Source: Chroococcidiopsis sp. TS-821 (GTDB lineage Bacteria > Cyanobacteriota > Cyanobacteriia > Cyanobacteriales > Chroococcidiopsidaceae). From it: a stretch of 64,000 nucleotides of DNA. Location: contig NZ_MVDI01000003.1 in the NCBI RefSeq assembly GCF_002939305.1, positions 1-64,000 on the forward strand, written 5' to 3'. The position numbers were made by a program, and so were the translations under genes. Below are positions 19,149 to 28,840 of the stretch, piece by piece (position 1 is the stretch's first letter; every line of letters begins with the position of its first letter). The notes below the pieces were generated by a model. That model saw only the letters and a list, made by a program, of their open reading frames with translations. It did no database searches and was not told the DNA's origin.

Positions 19149-20372
19149 ATGAAAATTTTAATTCTCCTTAATATTGTCTCCTCGGATGGCGGTGGAGCCG
19201 AGTGGAGCCTTCTCGATGTTTGTCGTGGTTTGGCTGAAAGAGGACATGAACTACATTGCATCTACTGTAAAGAAGGAGATTTGCTGCCACACTATCAACA
19301 GTTTTGTAAAACAGTAACGAAAGCCTCTACCTATCGCATCAAAAACTATAAACCATCATCAAGTATTTGCTTTATTACTTCGCTTTTGCAAGGACTTCAT
19401 ACTCAATTCGATTTAATCTACGCTAACTACTACAGTCAAACATTTTTTGGGGGAATTTTAGCGCAAATCAAAGGTATCCCGTTGGTGTGCCATCTACGTT
19501 CATACCCGCCACAAAAACGTAACTTTCCGGCACAAATTCAGATGGGATTAAACTCCTGTACTAGAATGATCGCTGTATCCCAAGCAGCGCGTAGCTCTTA
19601 TCTAAAAGCAGGGCTGAATCCTCAAACGGTCAAAGTTGTATACAACGGTATCGATTTAGAGCGGTTTGTGTTGAGTAGCGATCGCGATCTCACTCGTCAG
19701 GCGTTAGGTATTCCCGCTCATGCCTTTGTCGTAATTTATGCAGGTCGGATTACGCCGCCAAAGAATATCGAGATGCTGATTCATGCCTTTGCGCGTTTAG
19801 GTTTAAAGTCTGACCAAGCACGATTACTGATTACAGGTAGTTCTTTTTCCGCAAACTACAATCCTGTCGAAGGCGATCTGTATCAACAACAACTCATAGA
19901 TTTATGCCAGGAATTAGGAATTAGCGATCGCGTTCATTGGTTAGGAAAACGTACCGACGTTCCCGAACTCTTTCGCGCTGCGGATGTGTCTGTACTGCCA
20001 AGTTTGCTCCCAGAAACTTTTGGACGAGTTATTGCCGAATCAATGGCATGCGGTACTCCAGCGATTGGCTTGCGCTACGGTGGTATTCCTGAAGTTCTTA
20101 GCGGTGAATTTCAACGCTTTCAAGTCGCAACAGGCGATGTTGCAGGTTTAACTCAGCAGCTACTTACACTTAAGGATTGGCAAAAGTCCGATCCCACGCT
20201 AGGACAACGGTGTCGCACGTATATTGAACAACATTTTTCTAAAGAAAGAATGGTTGAGGAAGTTGAACAAGTTATGCAAGAGGCGATCGCATTGCGCCCG
20301 CAGCGATTTCGTTTTCCACGTTCCGCAGCAGTACACTTCCATCCTTGGTATCCTGACAGCCTAGGAATTTAG
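19149..20372 (+). CDS. Family 4 glycosyltransferase
   Basis: A 407-residue GT-B protein. The N-terminal domain begins MKILILLNIVSSDGGGAEWSL. The linker reads VVYNGIDLERFV, a hallmark of family 4, and the donor site is LLPETFGRVIAESMACGTPA followed by YGGIPEVL. A strong hairpin ends 23 bases before its ATG and no Shine-Dalgarno sequence is visible. It probably acts in the same polysaccharide pathway; donor and acceptor are unknown. Confidence 0.88.
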   Translation: MKILILLNIVSSDGGGAEWSLLDVCRGLAERGHELHCIYCKEGDLLPHYQQFCKTVTKASTYRIKNYKPSSSICFITSLLQGLHTQFDLIYANYYSQTFFGGILAQIKGIPLVCHLRSYPPQKRNFPAQIQMGLNSCTRMIAVSQAARSSYLKAGLNPQTVKVVYNGIDLERFVLSSDRDLTRQALGIPAHAFVVIYAGRITPPKNIEMLIHAFARLGLKSDQARLLITGSSFSANYNPVEGDLYQQQLIDLCQELGISDRVHWLGKRTDVPELFRAADVSVLPSLLPETFGRVIAESMACGTPAIGLRYGGIPEVLSGEFQRFQVATGDVAGLTQQLLTLKDWQKSDPTLGQRCRTYIEQHFSKERMVEEVEQVMQEAIALRPQRFRFPRSAAVHFHPWYPDSLGI

Positions 20373-20422
20373 CGCTAAATCGCTGCTTGATTTCAAGACA
20401 ATAATGTTGCTACTCAACCAAA

Positions 20423-21301
20423 ATGTTGCTGATCTTCTTAAACTTTTGGCACATCAAACGACAGCTACGAATTCCACCAAGCATCATTTATCAGCAGGAT
20501 ATTGAATTTACTCAGAATCAAGCGCGCGCGCTCAAAATGGATATTTTGTATCCAAAATCCGCAACGTCAATGCCTGTATTAGTTTGGATTCATGGTGGTG
20601 CTTGGCGGACAGGTGATAAAAAAGACGGATTCAAGCATTTAGTTCCCTTTGCCCGCCAGGGCTTTTTTTGTGCCAGTATTGAATATCGTTTGAGCCATGA
20701 AGCCATCTTTCCGGCTCAAATTGAAGATTGTAAAAGTGCCATTCGCTTTCTTCGCGCTCACGCGCAAGAGTTTCAAATCGATTCGCAACGCATTGGTGTT
20801 TGGGGAGTTTCTGCTGGCGGACATCTCGCTGCGCTATTAGGAACAACACATCACATTCCAGAGTTTGAAGGTAACGGAGGTTGGCAAGGTTATTCTAGCC
20901 GCGTACAAGCCGTTTGTGATTGGTTTGGTCCAACTGATTTTTTGAGAATCAATGACTTTCCTCGTAACATTGACTTTACTCCTGCAAACTCGCCAGAAGC
21001 AGCGCTAATTGGCGGAATTGTTGCAGAAAATCAAGATAAAGCCGCAAAAGCAAACCCAATTACTTTCGTCAGTAAAGAGGCTCCTCCTTTTTTAATTGTG
21101 CATGGAGATAAGGATTTATTAGTACCGCTCAACCAAAGTCAATTACTCTTTGATGCTTTGAAAAAAGCCGAGGTTGAAGTAACACTTGAAGTTATTAAAA
21201 ATGGCAGACACGGAAATAAAAAGCATTTCGGCTCGCGCCTTCTCTATAAAAAAATGGAGAGATTTTTTAAAAAGCACCTGACTGCTCGTATCCCTAGTTA
21301 A
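20423..21301 (+). CDS. Alpha/beta-hydrolase, BD-FAE-like carbohydrate/lipid esterase
   Basis: A 292-residue serine hydrolase. The oxyanion-hole motif is VWIHGGAWRTGD, the nucleophile lies in GVWGVSAGGHLAA (G-x-S-A-G), the acid in FLIVHGDKDLLVP, and the catalytic His in NGRHGNKKH. This order is typical of BD-FAE and kynurenine-formamidase-type esterases. The first 20 residues are hydrophobic and basic and may anchor the protein. Members remove acyl or feruloyl groups; with acyltransferases and a phenylpropanoid-like cassette in the same cluster, deacylation of the glycan is possible but unproven. Confidence 0.8.
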   Translation: MLLIFLNFWHIKRQLRIPPSIIYQQDIEFTQNQARALKMDILYPKSATSMPVLVWIHGGAWRTGDKKDGFKHLVPFARQGFFCASIEYRLSHEAIFPAQIEDCKSAIRFLRAHAQEFQIDSQRIGVWGVSAGGHLAALLGTTHHIPEFEGNGGWQGYSSRVQAVCDWFGPTDFLRINDFPRNIDFTPANSPEAALIGGIVAENQDKAAKANPITFVSKEAPPFLIVHGDKDLLVPLNQSQLLFDALKKAEVEVTLEVIKNGRHGNKKHFGSRLLYKKMERFFKKHLTARIPS

Positions 21302-21396
21302 CTCCTCAGGAACCTTAAATAACTATTAAAATAAATTTTTATTTATTTTGTTTTAAGCCTCACTGTTTATAAAAGCTGATAATTTTAATTAAAGTT

Positions 21397-22680
21397 ATGC
21401 GAATACTATTCATTGTGGGGTCATTTCCTGCTTTGTCAGAAACTTTTATTCTGAATCAAATTACAGGATTGATCGATCGGGGACACGAAGTTGATATTTA
21501 TTCACTCAACAGACCAGAAAATACTTCTAAGGTTCATCCCGATGTGGAGAGCTATCGCCTTCTTGAACGAACCTACTATGCCCCCGAACGAGCTAAAAAT
21601 TCCTCATTACGGTTACTTCAAGCTTGTGGATTACTATTAGCTAGTGGCTGCAAGCATCCGATAGGATTGATGCGATCGCTTAGTCTTTTCAAATACAAAA
21701 AGCACCTAAAACCAATTGAATGGTTTCACTTCATGGTGCCCTTTTTAGGCAATCCCTCCTACGATATTATCCACTGTCAGTTTGGGATGTATGCCCTTAA
21801 GGGTATGTTGCTCCGCGATATTGGTGCTATCAAAGGTAAGTTAGTGACATCATTTCGCGGCTTTGATATTAGTTGGTATGTCCAAGAATACGGAGAGCAA
21901 GTTTATAGCGAACTCTTCAAAAAAGGAGACTTTTTCTTATCAAATTGCGAATATTTTAGGCAAAGAGCTATTAAATTTGGTTGCAATCCTCAAAAAATTG
22001 TCGTGCTCGGGTCAGGAATCAACTGCGAACGATTTTTCTTTAAACCCCGTTTTCCTGATAATAGGAAAATTCGCCTCGCTACAACTGGTCGTCTTGTAGA
22101 AAAAAAAGGAATGGCTTACAGTATTCGTGCTGTAGCTAAGCTAGCCAAAAGTCATCCCAATATTGATATTGAGTACAACATTATTGGTGATGGAGTTTTA
22201 AAAACCGATTTGCAGAACCTTATTCAAGAACTGAATATTGGTCACATAGTTAAGCTATTAGGTTGGAAAAATCAGCAAGAAATTATTGAAATTCTCGATC
22301 AATCGCATATTTTTGTTGCTACTAGCGTAACAGCAAAAGATGGCAATCAAGATGCTCCAGTTAACACGCTAAAAGAAGCAATGGCTATGGGTTTACCTGT
22401 TATTGGTACTATCCATGGTGGCATCCCTGAGTTAATTGAAGATGGTATTTCTGGTTTTTTAGTGCCAGAACGCGATGTTGAGGCTTTAGCGGAAAAGATA
22501 GCTTATCTTTGCGAACATCCAGAAGTTTGGCAACAAATGGGTCAAGCTGGTCGAGCCTATGTAAAACAACACTACGACACCAACAAGCTTAACGATCGGC
22601 TAGTCCAAATCTACGAACAAATTCTGACTAATGAGGACAACAGTACCGTTAATCCAAATTTACAAGAGGCTATTGCCTAA
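21397..22680 (+). CDS. Family 4 glycosyltransferase (colanic-acid WcaL-like)
   Basis: A 427-residue GT-B protein. The N-terminus MRILFIVGSFPALSETFILN is the signature start of the WcaL/AmsK type. The middle has DIIHCQFGMYALKG and the linker VLGSGINCERFF. The donor site reads APVNTLKEAMAMGLPVIGT, then HGGIPELIEDGISGFLV. It probably adds a hexose to the repeating unit. It is separated from the esterase gene by 95 AT-rich bases. Confidence 0.9.
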   Translation: MRILFIVGSFPALSETFILNQITGLIDRGHEVDIYSLNRPENTSKVHPDVESYRLLERTYYAPERAKNSSLRLLQACGLLLASGCKHPIGLMRSLSLFKYKKHLKPIEWFHFMVPFLGNPSYDIIHCQFGMYALKGMLLRDIGAIKGKLVTSFRGFDISWYVQEYGEQVYSELFKKGDFFLSNCEYFRQRAIKFGCNPQKIVVLGSGINCERFFFKPRFPDNRKIRLATTGRLVEKKGMAYSIRAVAKLAKSHPNIDIEYNIIGDGVLKTDLQNLIQELNIGHIVKLLGWKNQQEIIEILDQSHIFVATSVTAKDGNQDAPVNTLKEAMAMGLPVIGTIHGGIPELIEDGISGFLVPERDVEALAEKIAYLCEHPEVWQQMGQAGRAYVKQHYDTNKLNDRLVQIYEQILTNEDNSTVNPNLQEAIA

Positions 22681-22752
22681 ATTAATTCATGCTTTTCAAC
22701 CAACACTTGTAGCAGATCGCAGTTGCAAACGGCAGTCAAACAGGAGCCATCT

Positions 22753-23811
22753 ATGACAGAACCCCAAGTTACGATTGTTGTCTCTCCGCGCGAACGATTC
22801 AGCTATACGCGTGAATCCTTAGAAAGTATTTACGAGCATACCAAAACTCCTTTTCATTTAATCTATGTTGATGGTGGCTCGCCCCCAAAAATCAAAAACT
22901 ATCTAGCAGCACAAGCGCGTGAGAAGAATTTTCAACTTGTTCGCACCGAACACTACCTTTCACCCAACCATGCTAGAAATTTAGGGCTAGCTCAGGTTAA
23001 CACCAAGTATGTTGTTTTTATCGACAATGACGTGGTTGTCACTCCAGGCTGGCTAGATAAATTAATTGAATGTGCAGAGTCCACAAACGCAACAATAGTT
23101 AGTCCCCTGATTTGTCAACACTTACCCTTGCATGAAATAGTCCATTGCGCTGGCGGAGAATCTGGCGTACGTGTTGAGGCTAAAGACGGAAACATTCGGC
23201 GGCGGATGATTGAGAAAATCTATATGCAAGGGCGCAAAGTCGCTGATGTCCGCCCGAAACTACGACGCAGCGAAACAGGTCTTGCTGAATTTCATTGCAT
23301 GATGGTACGTACCGACATTTTCGCTCAAGTTGGCATGCTTGACGAGCAGTTGCTTAATACCAAAGAACACGTAGATTTTTGTATTTTAGTTAACGAAGCT
23401 GGCGGTAGTATTTATTTAGAACCCGATTCAATTGTCACCTATGTACCAAGCTCCTCACTTTCGTGGGCAGATACGACTTTCTACATGCTGCGTTGGAGTG
23501 ACGCATGGGAATTGGCAAGCTTACATCGCTTGCGTGACAAATGGAATTTAACTGAGGATGATTACTTCAAAAATAAGTATAAAAAGTTAGGTTGGCGACG
23601 CTATATGTCTATTATCCAACCGCTGAGCGCCGATCTCAGTTTTGGACAGCGCGGGCGCGTGCGTCGGATGGTGACAGATACTTTAATATCCATAGATAAG
23701 CGACTTAATAGATACATTACTACTCGCTACGCTCAAAAACATTTGCCGCCAAAGCAACAGCCTGTATTACAGGTGCAGCAAAGACAAATGGCAGTAGCAT
23801 CGCGTAATTGA
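22753..23811 (+). CDS. Family 2 glycosyltransferase
   Basis: A 352-residue GT-A enzyme from ATG 22753 behind ACAGGAGCC; a TTG at 22723 adds ten residues. Motifs are PQVTIVVSPRERFSYTRESL, LIYVDGGSPPKIKNYL, NHARNLGLAQVNTKYVVFID and NDVVVTPGWLDKL, where IDND binds the metal-nucleotide. HCMMVRTDIFAQVGMLDEQ marks the acceptor-side region. It is the last glycosyltransferase before the ammonia-lyase cassette, so its product could be the acceptor for the acyl group made there (inference). Confidence 0.85.
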   Translation: MTEPQVTIVVSPRERFSYTRESLESIYEHTKTPFHLIYVDGGSPPKIKNYLAAQAREKNFQLVRTEHYLSPNHARNLGLAQVNTKYVVFIDNDVVVTPGWLDKLIECAESTNATIVSPLICQHLPLHEIVHCAGGESGVRVEAKDGNIRRRMIEKIYMQGRKVADVRPKLRRSETGLAEFHCMMVRTDIFAQVGMLDEQLLNTKEHVDFCILVNEAGGSIYLEPDSIVTYVPSSSLSWADTTFYMLRWSDAWELASLHRLRDKWNLTEDDYFKNKYKKLGWRRYMSIIQPLSADLSFGQRGRVRRMVTDTLISIDKRLNRYITTRYAQKHLPPKQQPVLQVQQRQMAVASRN

Positions 23812-24069
23812 GGTTAGCGGGACGTTGACACGCGACTACTTGCTCATCAAAAAAGCTCAATATAAGTGCCATGCCTATAAAATTTGCGGGCTGTCCGTTT
23901 AGAGAACAGTACGGTCTGCTTTTTGCTGACAATTTTTAGTACTTAAATCCGGTTGATGAGTTTTGATGCACGCTATCGCGATTACTAGATACGGCTTATC
24001 AACAGTCATTTATGCCTGCTTTTGCCAGCGTGTAAACTTCGTTGTTTTAAAAACCTTTCAAGGAACTAC
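23812..24069 (+). other. Spacer before the aromatic ammonia-lyase cassette
   Basis: About 258 bases without a recognised gene. It probably holds the promoter of the cassette, since the gap is much larger than those inside the cassette. No -35/-10 pair stands out. The ribosome site AAGGAACTAC lies immediately before ATG 24070. Confidence 0.3.
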
Positions 24070-25749
24070 ATGAATACAGCAGTACAAACACAAGCGTCTA
24101 CAAGTTTAAACGCAGATACGATTTTATTAGGCGATCGCAAACTCACAATCGACGAAGTCGTGAGTGTGGCGCGTCATGGTGCCAAGGTACAAATTAGTAC
24201 AGCTGACAATGTTGCGCAGCGCGTGCAAGCATCGTGTGACTATATTGCTGAAGCTGTTGCTACAGGTAGACCAATCTACGGCGTTACAAGTGGTTTTGGT
24301 GGCATGGCAAACGTGGTCATTTCGCGCGAGTACGCAGACCTTTTACAACACAACCTCGTGTGGTATCACAAAGTTGGTGCTGGACGCAAGTTACCCCTCA
24401 CTGATGTCCGCGCCGCGATGCTGTTGCGTGTTAATTCACACTTGCATGGTGCTTCAGGAATTCGCCGCGAGATTATCCAGCGGATGGAAACATTTTTGAA
24501 TGCTAACGTGACACCGCACGTTCCGGAATACGGTTCGATTGGTGCTAGTGGCGATTTGACACCGCTATCGTACATTACAGGTGCTTTGATTGGTTTGGAC
24601 GATCGCTACACCGTTGACTTTGATGGCGAAGAAATCGATGCCATTACCGCGCTCAATCGTTTGGGATTACCGCAGTTGCAACTCCAAGCCAAAGAAGGAT
24701 TAGCCATGATGAATGGCACCTCAGTAATGACAGGAATTGCCGCAAACTGCGTCTACGACACGCGGCTACTGATGGCGCTGACCATGGGAGCGCACGCGCT
24801 GATTCTTCAAGGGTTAAACGGCACAAATCAATCATTCCATCCGTTTATTCACGAACTGAAACCGCATCCAGGGCAAAAATGGGCGGCATACACAATGCTC
24901 GATTTGCTCGCTGGTTCGCGCTTAATTCGTGAAGAATTAGACGGTACGCACGAATATCGCGGTCAAGCCCCCATACAAGATCGTTACTCGCTACGCTGCT
25001 TGGCGCAATACATGGGACCCATAGTTGATGGTGTATCGCAAGTTGCGCAACAAGTCGAAGTTGAAATGAACTCGGCGACAGATAACCCCCTCATTGATGC
25101 CGAAAACCAAGCAAGCTATCACGGCGGTAATTTCTTAGGACAGTACATCGGCATGGGTATGGATCATCTGCGGTACTACATCGGCATGATGGCGAAACAC
25201 CTTGACGTCCAGATAGCCTATCTTGTCGCACCTGAGTTTAGCAACGGATTACCAGCATCTTTGGTTGGTAATAAAGAACGCATTGTCAATATGGGGCTAA
25301 AAGGATTGCAGATTACAGGCAACTCAATTATGCCGTTGTTGAGTTTCTATGGAAATTCGATTGCCGATCGCTATCCTACCCACGCCGAGCAATATAACCA
25401 AAATATCAATAGCCAAGGATTTGCCGCCGCGAATTTAACGCGCAACGCGGTCGAGATCTTTCAGCAGTATATGGCGATCGCGCTTATGTTTGGCGTCCAA
25501 GCCGTTGATTTAAGAACATATGCCCATGCAGGACATTACGACGCAAGCGAGTGTTTATCACCGACAACACGCCGTCTGTATCAAGCTGTGCGTGAAGTTG
25601 TCGGACAACCTTCGTCTACAACTCGCCCCTATATTTGGGACGATCGCGAACAACCCCTAGACGAACACATTGCCAAAATTGCCGCTGATATCGCGACTGA
25701 AGGTGTCATCGTCGCAGCGGTAAAAGACCTCTTGACTAGCTTGAAGTAA
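24070..25749 (+). CDS. MIO-type aromatic amino acid ammonia-lyase (PAL/HAL family)
   Basis: A 559-residue lyase that should release ammonia from an aromatic amino acid to give a cinnamate-type acid. The MIO-forming Ala-Ser-Gly is at residues 159-161 (GSIGASGDLTPLSYITG), and the catalytic Tyr70 is in PIYGVTSGFGG. The protein follows Anabaena/Nostoc PAL along its length as I remember them (GLAMMNGTSVMTGIAANCV, NGTNQSFHPFIH, NINSQGFAAANL). The selectivity pair is Tyr99-His100 (NLVWYHKVGAG), where cyanobacterial PALs have Phe-Leu, so the substrate may differ. I chose ATG 24070; an ATG at 24022 adds 16 residues with no ribosome site. Confidence 0.9.
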   Translation: MNTAVQTQASTSLNADTILLGDRKLTIDEVVSVARHGAKVQISTADNVAQRVQASCDYIAEAVATGRPIYGVTSGFGGMANVVISREYADLLQHNLVWYHKVGAGRKLPLTDVRAAMLLRVNSHLHGASGIRREIIQRMETFLNANVTPHVPEYGSIGASGDLTPLSYITGALIGLDDRYTVDFDGEEIDAITALNRLGLPQLQLQAKEGLAMMNGTSVMTGIAANCVYDTRLLMALTMGAHALILQGLNGTNQSFHPFIHELKPHPGQKWAAYTMLDLLAGSRLIREELDGTHEYRGQAPIQDRYSLRCLAQYMGPIVDGVSQVAQQVEVEMNSATDNPLIDAENQASYHGGNFLGQYIGMGMDHLRYYIGMMAKHLDVQIAYLVAPEFSNGLPASLVGNKERIVNMGLKGLQITGNSIMPLLSFYGNSIADRYPTHAEQYNQNINSQGFAAANLTRNAVEIFQQYMAIALMFGVQAVDLRTYAHAGHYDASECLSPTTRRLYQAVREVVGQPSSTTRPYIWDDREQPLDEHIAKIAADIATEGVIVAAVKDLLTSLK

Positions 25750-25761
25750 GGACTTGTAGTG

Positions 25762-27402
25762 ATGAATATTGCTCAACACGTAGAACGCGGTCATCATTTA
25801 TTTCCCGATAAGATTGCCCTTATCTTTGAAGGCAGATCTTATACATACAAAGACCTCGATCTGCTGGCGAACCGCATCGCCAATGGATTGCGCGATCGCA
25901 ACATTCATCGCGGCGATCGCGTTGCTTTATTTTTGCCGAATATTCCCGAATTCATCATCGCCTACTTAGGTATAGTCAAGATCGGTGCGGTTGCGGTCTC
26001 GCTGAACGCCATGCTCAAAAGCACCGAAGTTAGCTTTATTCTCAACGATTCTGGTGCGAAAGCCGTTGTTACTACCGCCGAACTTGTGGAGAACGTCCCC
26101 GCCGCCGATTTGCCTGAGTTAAAACACATCTTGATTGCCGAAGGCGAAAGTGACAAGGGCATTAGTTTAGCTGAAATGATGGCAAGTGCTTCACCCGAAG
26201 CAAAAGCAATTGAAATGGACCGCCACGCACCTGCGGCGATCGTTTACACTTCAGGTACAACAGGCTTTCCTAAAGGTGCAACGCTATCTCACGGTAACGT
26301 TATTTCTAACAGCTACTCGCAAAACCGTTGTTGCGGGATGAGTGCTGAAGATCGTATCTTACTGTACCTACCACTATTCCACTGCTTCGGGCAAAACGCT
26401 GTCCTCAACGCTGGGCTAAACGCTTGTGCGACAATCGTTCTTCATCGTCATTTCGACTTAGAGAAAATTCTCAACTCGGTCGCTACTGAAAAAATCACAA
26501 TGTTCTTTAGCGTACCGACCGTCTACATCCTACTCCTCAACATGGGGACGTTAAAGTATGACATGAGTTCGATTCGCTACTATTTCTCAGCGGCTGCACC
26601 ACTTCCTGTAGAAGTTGCCCAACGCTGGTTCGACAAGTATGGACTGGAAATTCATCAAGGCTATGGATTAACCGAAACATCGCCGTGTGCTAGCTACAAC
26701 CATGACTTTAAATATAAAGTCGGGTCGATTGGCACGCCGATTGAAAACGTCGAAATGAAAATCGTCCATGCAGATGGCAGAGACGCCTTACCAGGAGAAC
26801 CTGGCGAAATTGCGATTCGCGGTCCTAATGTCATGTTGGGATACTGGAATCGCCCGTTTGAAACCGCTGAAGTTATCAAAAATGGTTGGTTCTACACCGG
26901 CGATATCGGTCAAATTGATGAAGATGGCTATTTCTACATTGTGGATCGTTCCAAAGACATGATTAATGTTGCAGGATTCAAAGTCTATCCCACTGAAGTA
27001 GAAAATGTCATTTATCAACATCCAGCAGTTGCCGAAGTTGCCGTTTATGGCGTTCCCAACTTGGAAACAACGGAAATCGTTAAAGCCAATATTGTGCTTA
27101 AACCTGAGCAAACTGTTACAGAAAAACAAATGATTGCTTTTTGTTCAGAACGCATGGCAGCCTATAAAGTACCCAAAGCAATTAAGTTTGTTGATGCGAT
27201 TCCTAAAAATCCTACAGGAAAAGTCTTAAAACGCGTTTTGCGCGACGAGGCGGCTAAGGAAGTTTTAGTTAAACCCAGAAGCTTTACTACCAAGTCTGTT
27301 GTTGCAACTAAAACAGTATCAGTAGCAACACCAGCTACTACTACTCATTCCCATAAAGGTGTATTCAAAGCTTTAGGTAATTTGTTCAAAAACCGCAATT
27401 AG
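25762..27402 (+). CDS. AMP-forming acyl-CoA/aryl-CoA ligase
   Basis: A 546-residue ANL-superfamily adenylating enzyme. Core motifs are VYTSGTTGFPKGATLSHGN (residues 161-179), QGYGLTETSPCASYN, GEIAIRGPNVMLGYWN, WFYTGDIGQIDEDGY, DRSKDMINVAGFKVYP and the catalytic-lysine end PKNPTGKVLKRVL. The sequence alone does not separate fatty-acyl from 4-coumarate/cinnamate ligases. Lying 12 bases after the ammonia-lyase, it probably activates that enzyme's product. A tail of about 45 residues rich in Thr, Val and Lys (HSHKGVFKALGNLFKNRN) follows the usual end. A GTG one codon before the ATG could also be used. Confidence 0.85.
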   Translation: MNIAQHVERGHHLFPDKIALIFEGRSYTYKDLDLLANRIANGLRDRNIHRGDRVALFLPNIPEFIIAYLGIVKIGAVAVSLNAMLKSTEVSFILNDSGAKAVVTTAELVENVPAADLPELKHILIAEGESDKGISLAEMMASASPEAKAIEMDRHAPAAIVYTSGTTGFPKGATLSHGNVISNSYSQNRCCGMSAEDRILLYLPLFHCFGQNAVLNAGLNACATIVLHRHFDLEKILNSVATEKITMFFSVPTVYILLLNMGTLKYDMSSIRYYFSAAAPLPVEVAQRWFDKYGLEIHQGYGLTETSPCASYNHDFKYKVGSIGTPIENVEMKIVHADGRDALPGEPGEIAIRGPNVMLGYWNRPFETAEVIKNGWFYTGDIGQIDEDGYFYIVDRSKDMINVAGFKVYPTEVENVIYQHPAVAEVAVYGVPNLETTEIVKANIVLKPEQTVTEKQMIAFCSERMAAYKVPKAIKFVDAIPKNPTGKVLKRVLRDEAAKEVLVKPRSFTTKSVVATKTVSVATPATTTHSHKGVFKALGNLFKNRN

Positions 27403-27543
27403 CTCAAATAGAACCAACGTAGCGGAGCAAAAAAGAAACGATTAGCTATTAGCGATGAGCTAAATATGACAGATGAACTTAGGGTGTGAACGAGCTGTTG
27501 GCTCTTAGCAATCAATTGTCTTTACGCAAATTGAAGAGAAATC

Positions 27544-28740
27544 ATGAAATCTTTAGAAGAAACAATGAAGATCTCCCAAACGGAACTAGACTCAAAGCTA
27601 GAGCCAAATAGCTTAGAAGGAGAAGTTTATATTGCGCCACGCAACTCTATCGAACTCCAACTTGCGCAAATGTGGGAGCAAGTATTGGAAATTCAACCGA
27701 TTAGCATTATTGACAACTATTTCGATCTTGGAGGAGACTCCCTACGGGCGCTGCGCCTATTCGATCAAATCGAGCAAACCTTTGGTAAAAAGCTGTCTTT
27801 AGCAACGTTAATTCAAGCACCAACCCTCGAACAACTCGCTGAAGTTATTGCTCAGGAATCTGAATCAGTACCTTTTACCTCGTTAGTACCAATTCAACCT
27901 AGTGGCTCTAAACCACCATTATTTTGCATGCATGGTAATGGTGCGCATGTTCTTGCTTTTCAAGATCTAGCTCAGTATTTAGGTACAGATCAACCCTTCT
28001 ATGGATTGCAAGCCCGCGGAGTCGATGGAGTGACAACTCCTTTAGAACGAATTGAAGATATGGCAGCTGCTTATATTGAAGAAATTCGCGCAGTTCAACC
28101 AGAAGGTCCTTATTATTTAGCAGGTTTCTCGTCTGGGGGTGTAGTGGCGTTTGAAATGGCAAGGCAATTACACGCGCAAGGTGAGAAGGTTGCGTTTGTC
28201 GGCTTACTCGATACTTTTGTCCCTGGTTGTTTCAAAAAAGTGACTGTACTAGAGTGGTTCGCGCGACAGTGGCGTAACTTCTGGCGTTTCGGGTTGAAAC
28301 ATCCAGTAAAAATGGCTTATCGCAGTCTTGAACGAAAATGGTACTTTGTCTACTGGAATGTTTATCTAAAACTCGCAGGCTCTTTACCTTATTTTTGGCA
28401 CAGAAAGTACGTAGGCTACAGTATTAGAAAAGCAATGCGAACTTATGAATTTCAACCTTACGCCGGTAAGTTAACGCTGTTTCGTGCTACTGAAGTGCCA
28501 GGAAAAGGATGGTATTACTATCCCTCAGGAATGCCTACTCCTGATGATTGGCATACAAAAGATCCTGAATACGGTTGGGGTAGCCTTGCTGAAGGAGGAT
28601 TAGAAACCCACGACCTTCCTGGTAATCACTCGACAATTCTTAAAGAACCGCATATCAGAGTTTTGAGTCAAACATTGGCAGCTTGCTTGGAGAAAGCACG
28701 CGCAGAGGTTAATCGTAGCGAGTTGAATCAACTCGCATAA
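27544..28740 (+). CDS. Carrier protein-thioesterase didomain (PCP-TE)
   Basis: A 398-residue fusion of two NRPS-type domains with no adenylation or condensation part. The carrier domain (about residues 32-105) has the phosphopantetheine site Ser66 in DNYFDLGGDSLRAL. The type I thioesterase (about 120-385) starts PPLFCMHGNGAHVLAF, with nucleophile Ser196 in YLAGFSSGGVVAFEM, an acidic residue in VGLLDTF, and His in LPGNHSTILKEPH. It could receive an acyl group activated by the upstream ligase and transfer or release it. The gap of 141 bases from the ligase holds short repeats near 27440-27465. Confidence 0.88.
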   Translation: MKSLEETMKISQTELDSKLEPNSLEGEVYIAPRNSIELQLAQMWEQVLEIQPISIIDNYFDLGGDSLRALRLFDQIEQTFGKKLSLATLIQAPTLEQLAEVIAQESESVPFTSLVPIQPSGSKPPLFCMHGNGAHVLAFQDLAQYLGTDQPFYGLQARGVDGVTTPLERIEDMAAAYIEEIRAVQPEGPYYLAGFSSGGVVAFEMARQLHAQGEKVAFVGLLDTFVPGCFKKVTVLEWFARQWRNFWRFGLKHPVKMAYRSLERKWYFVYWNVYLKLAGSLPYFWHRKYVGYSIRKAMRTYEFQPYAGKLTLFRATEVPGKGWYYYPSGMPTPDDWHTKDPEYGWGSLAEGGLETHDLPGNHSTILKEPHIRVLSQTLAACLEKARAEVNRSELNQLA

Positions 28741-28840
28741 CCTATGGCTGTTGGGGAGTTTTATAGGGCTTTGATGTGACAGAGAATTAACATAGAAAGC
28801 GATCGCTTGTCACTATATTCTCTCTGCTTTCTTAAAGATT

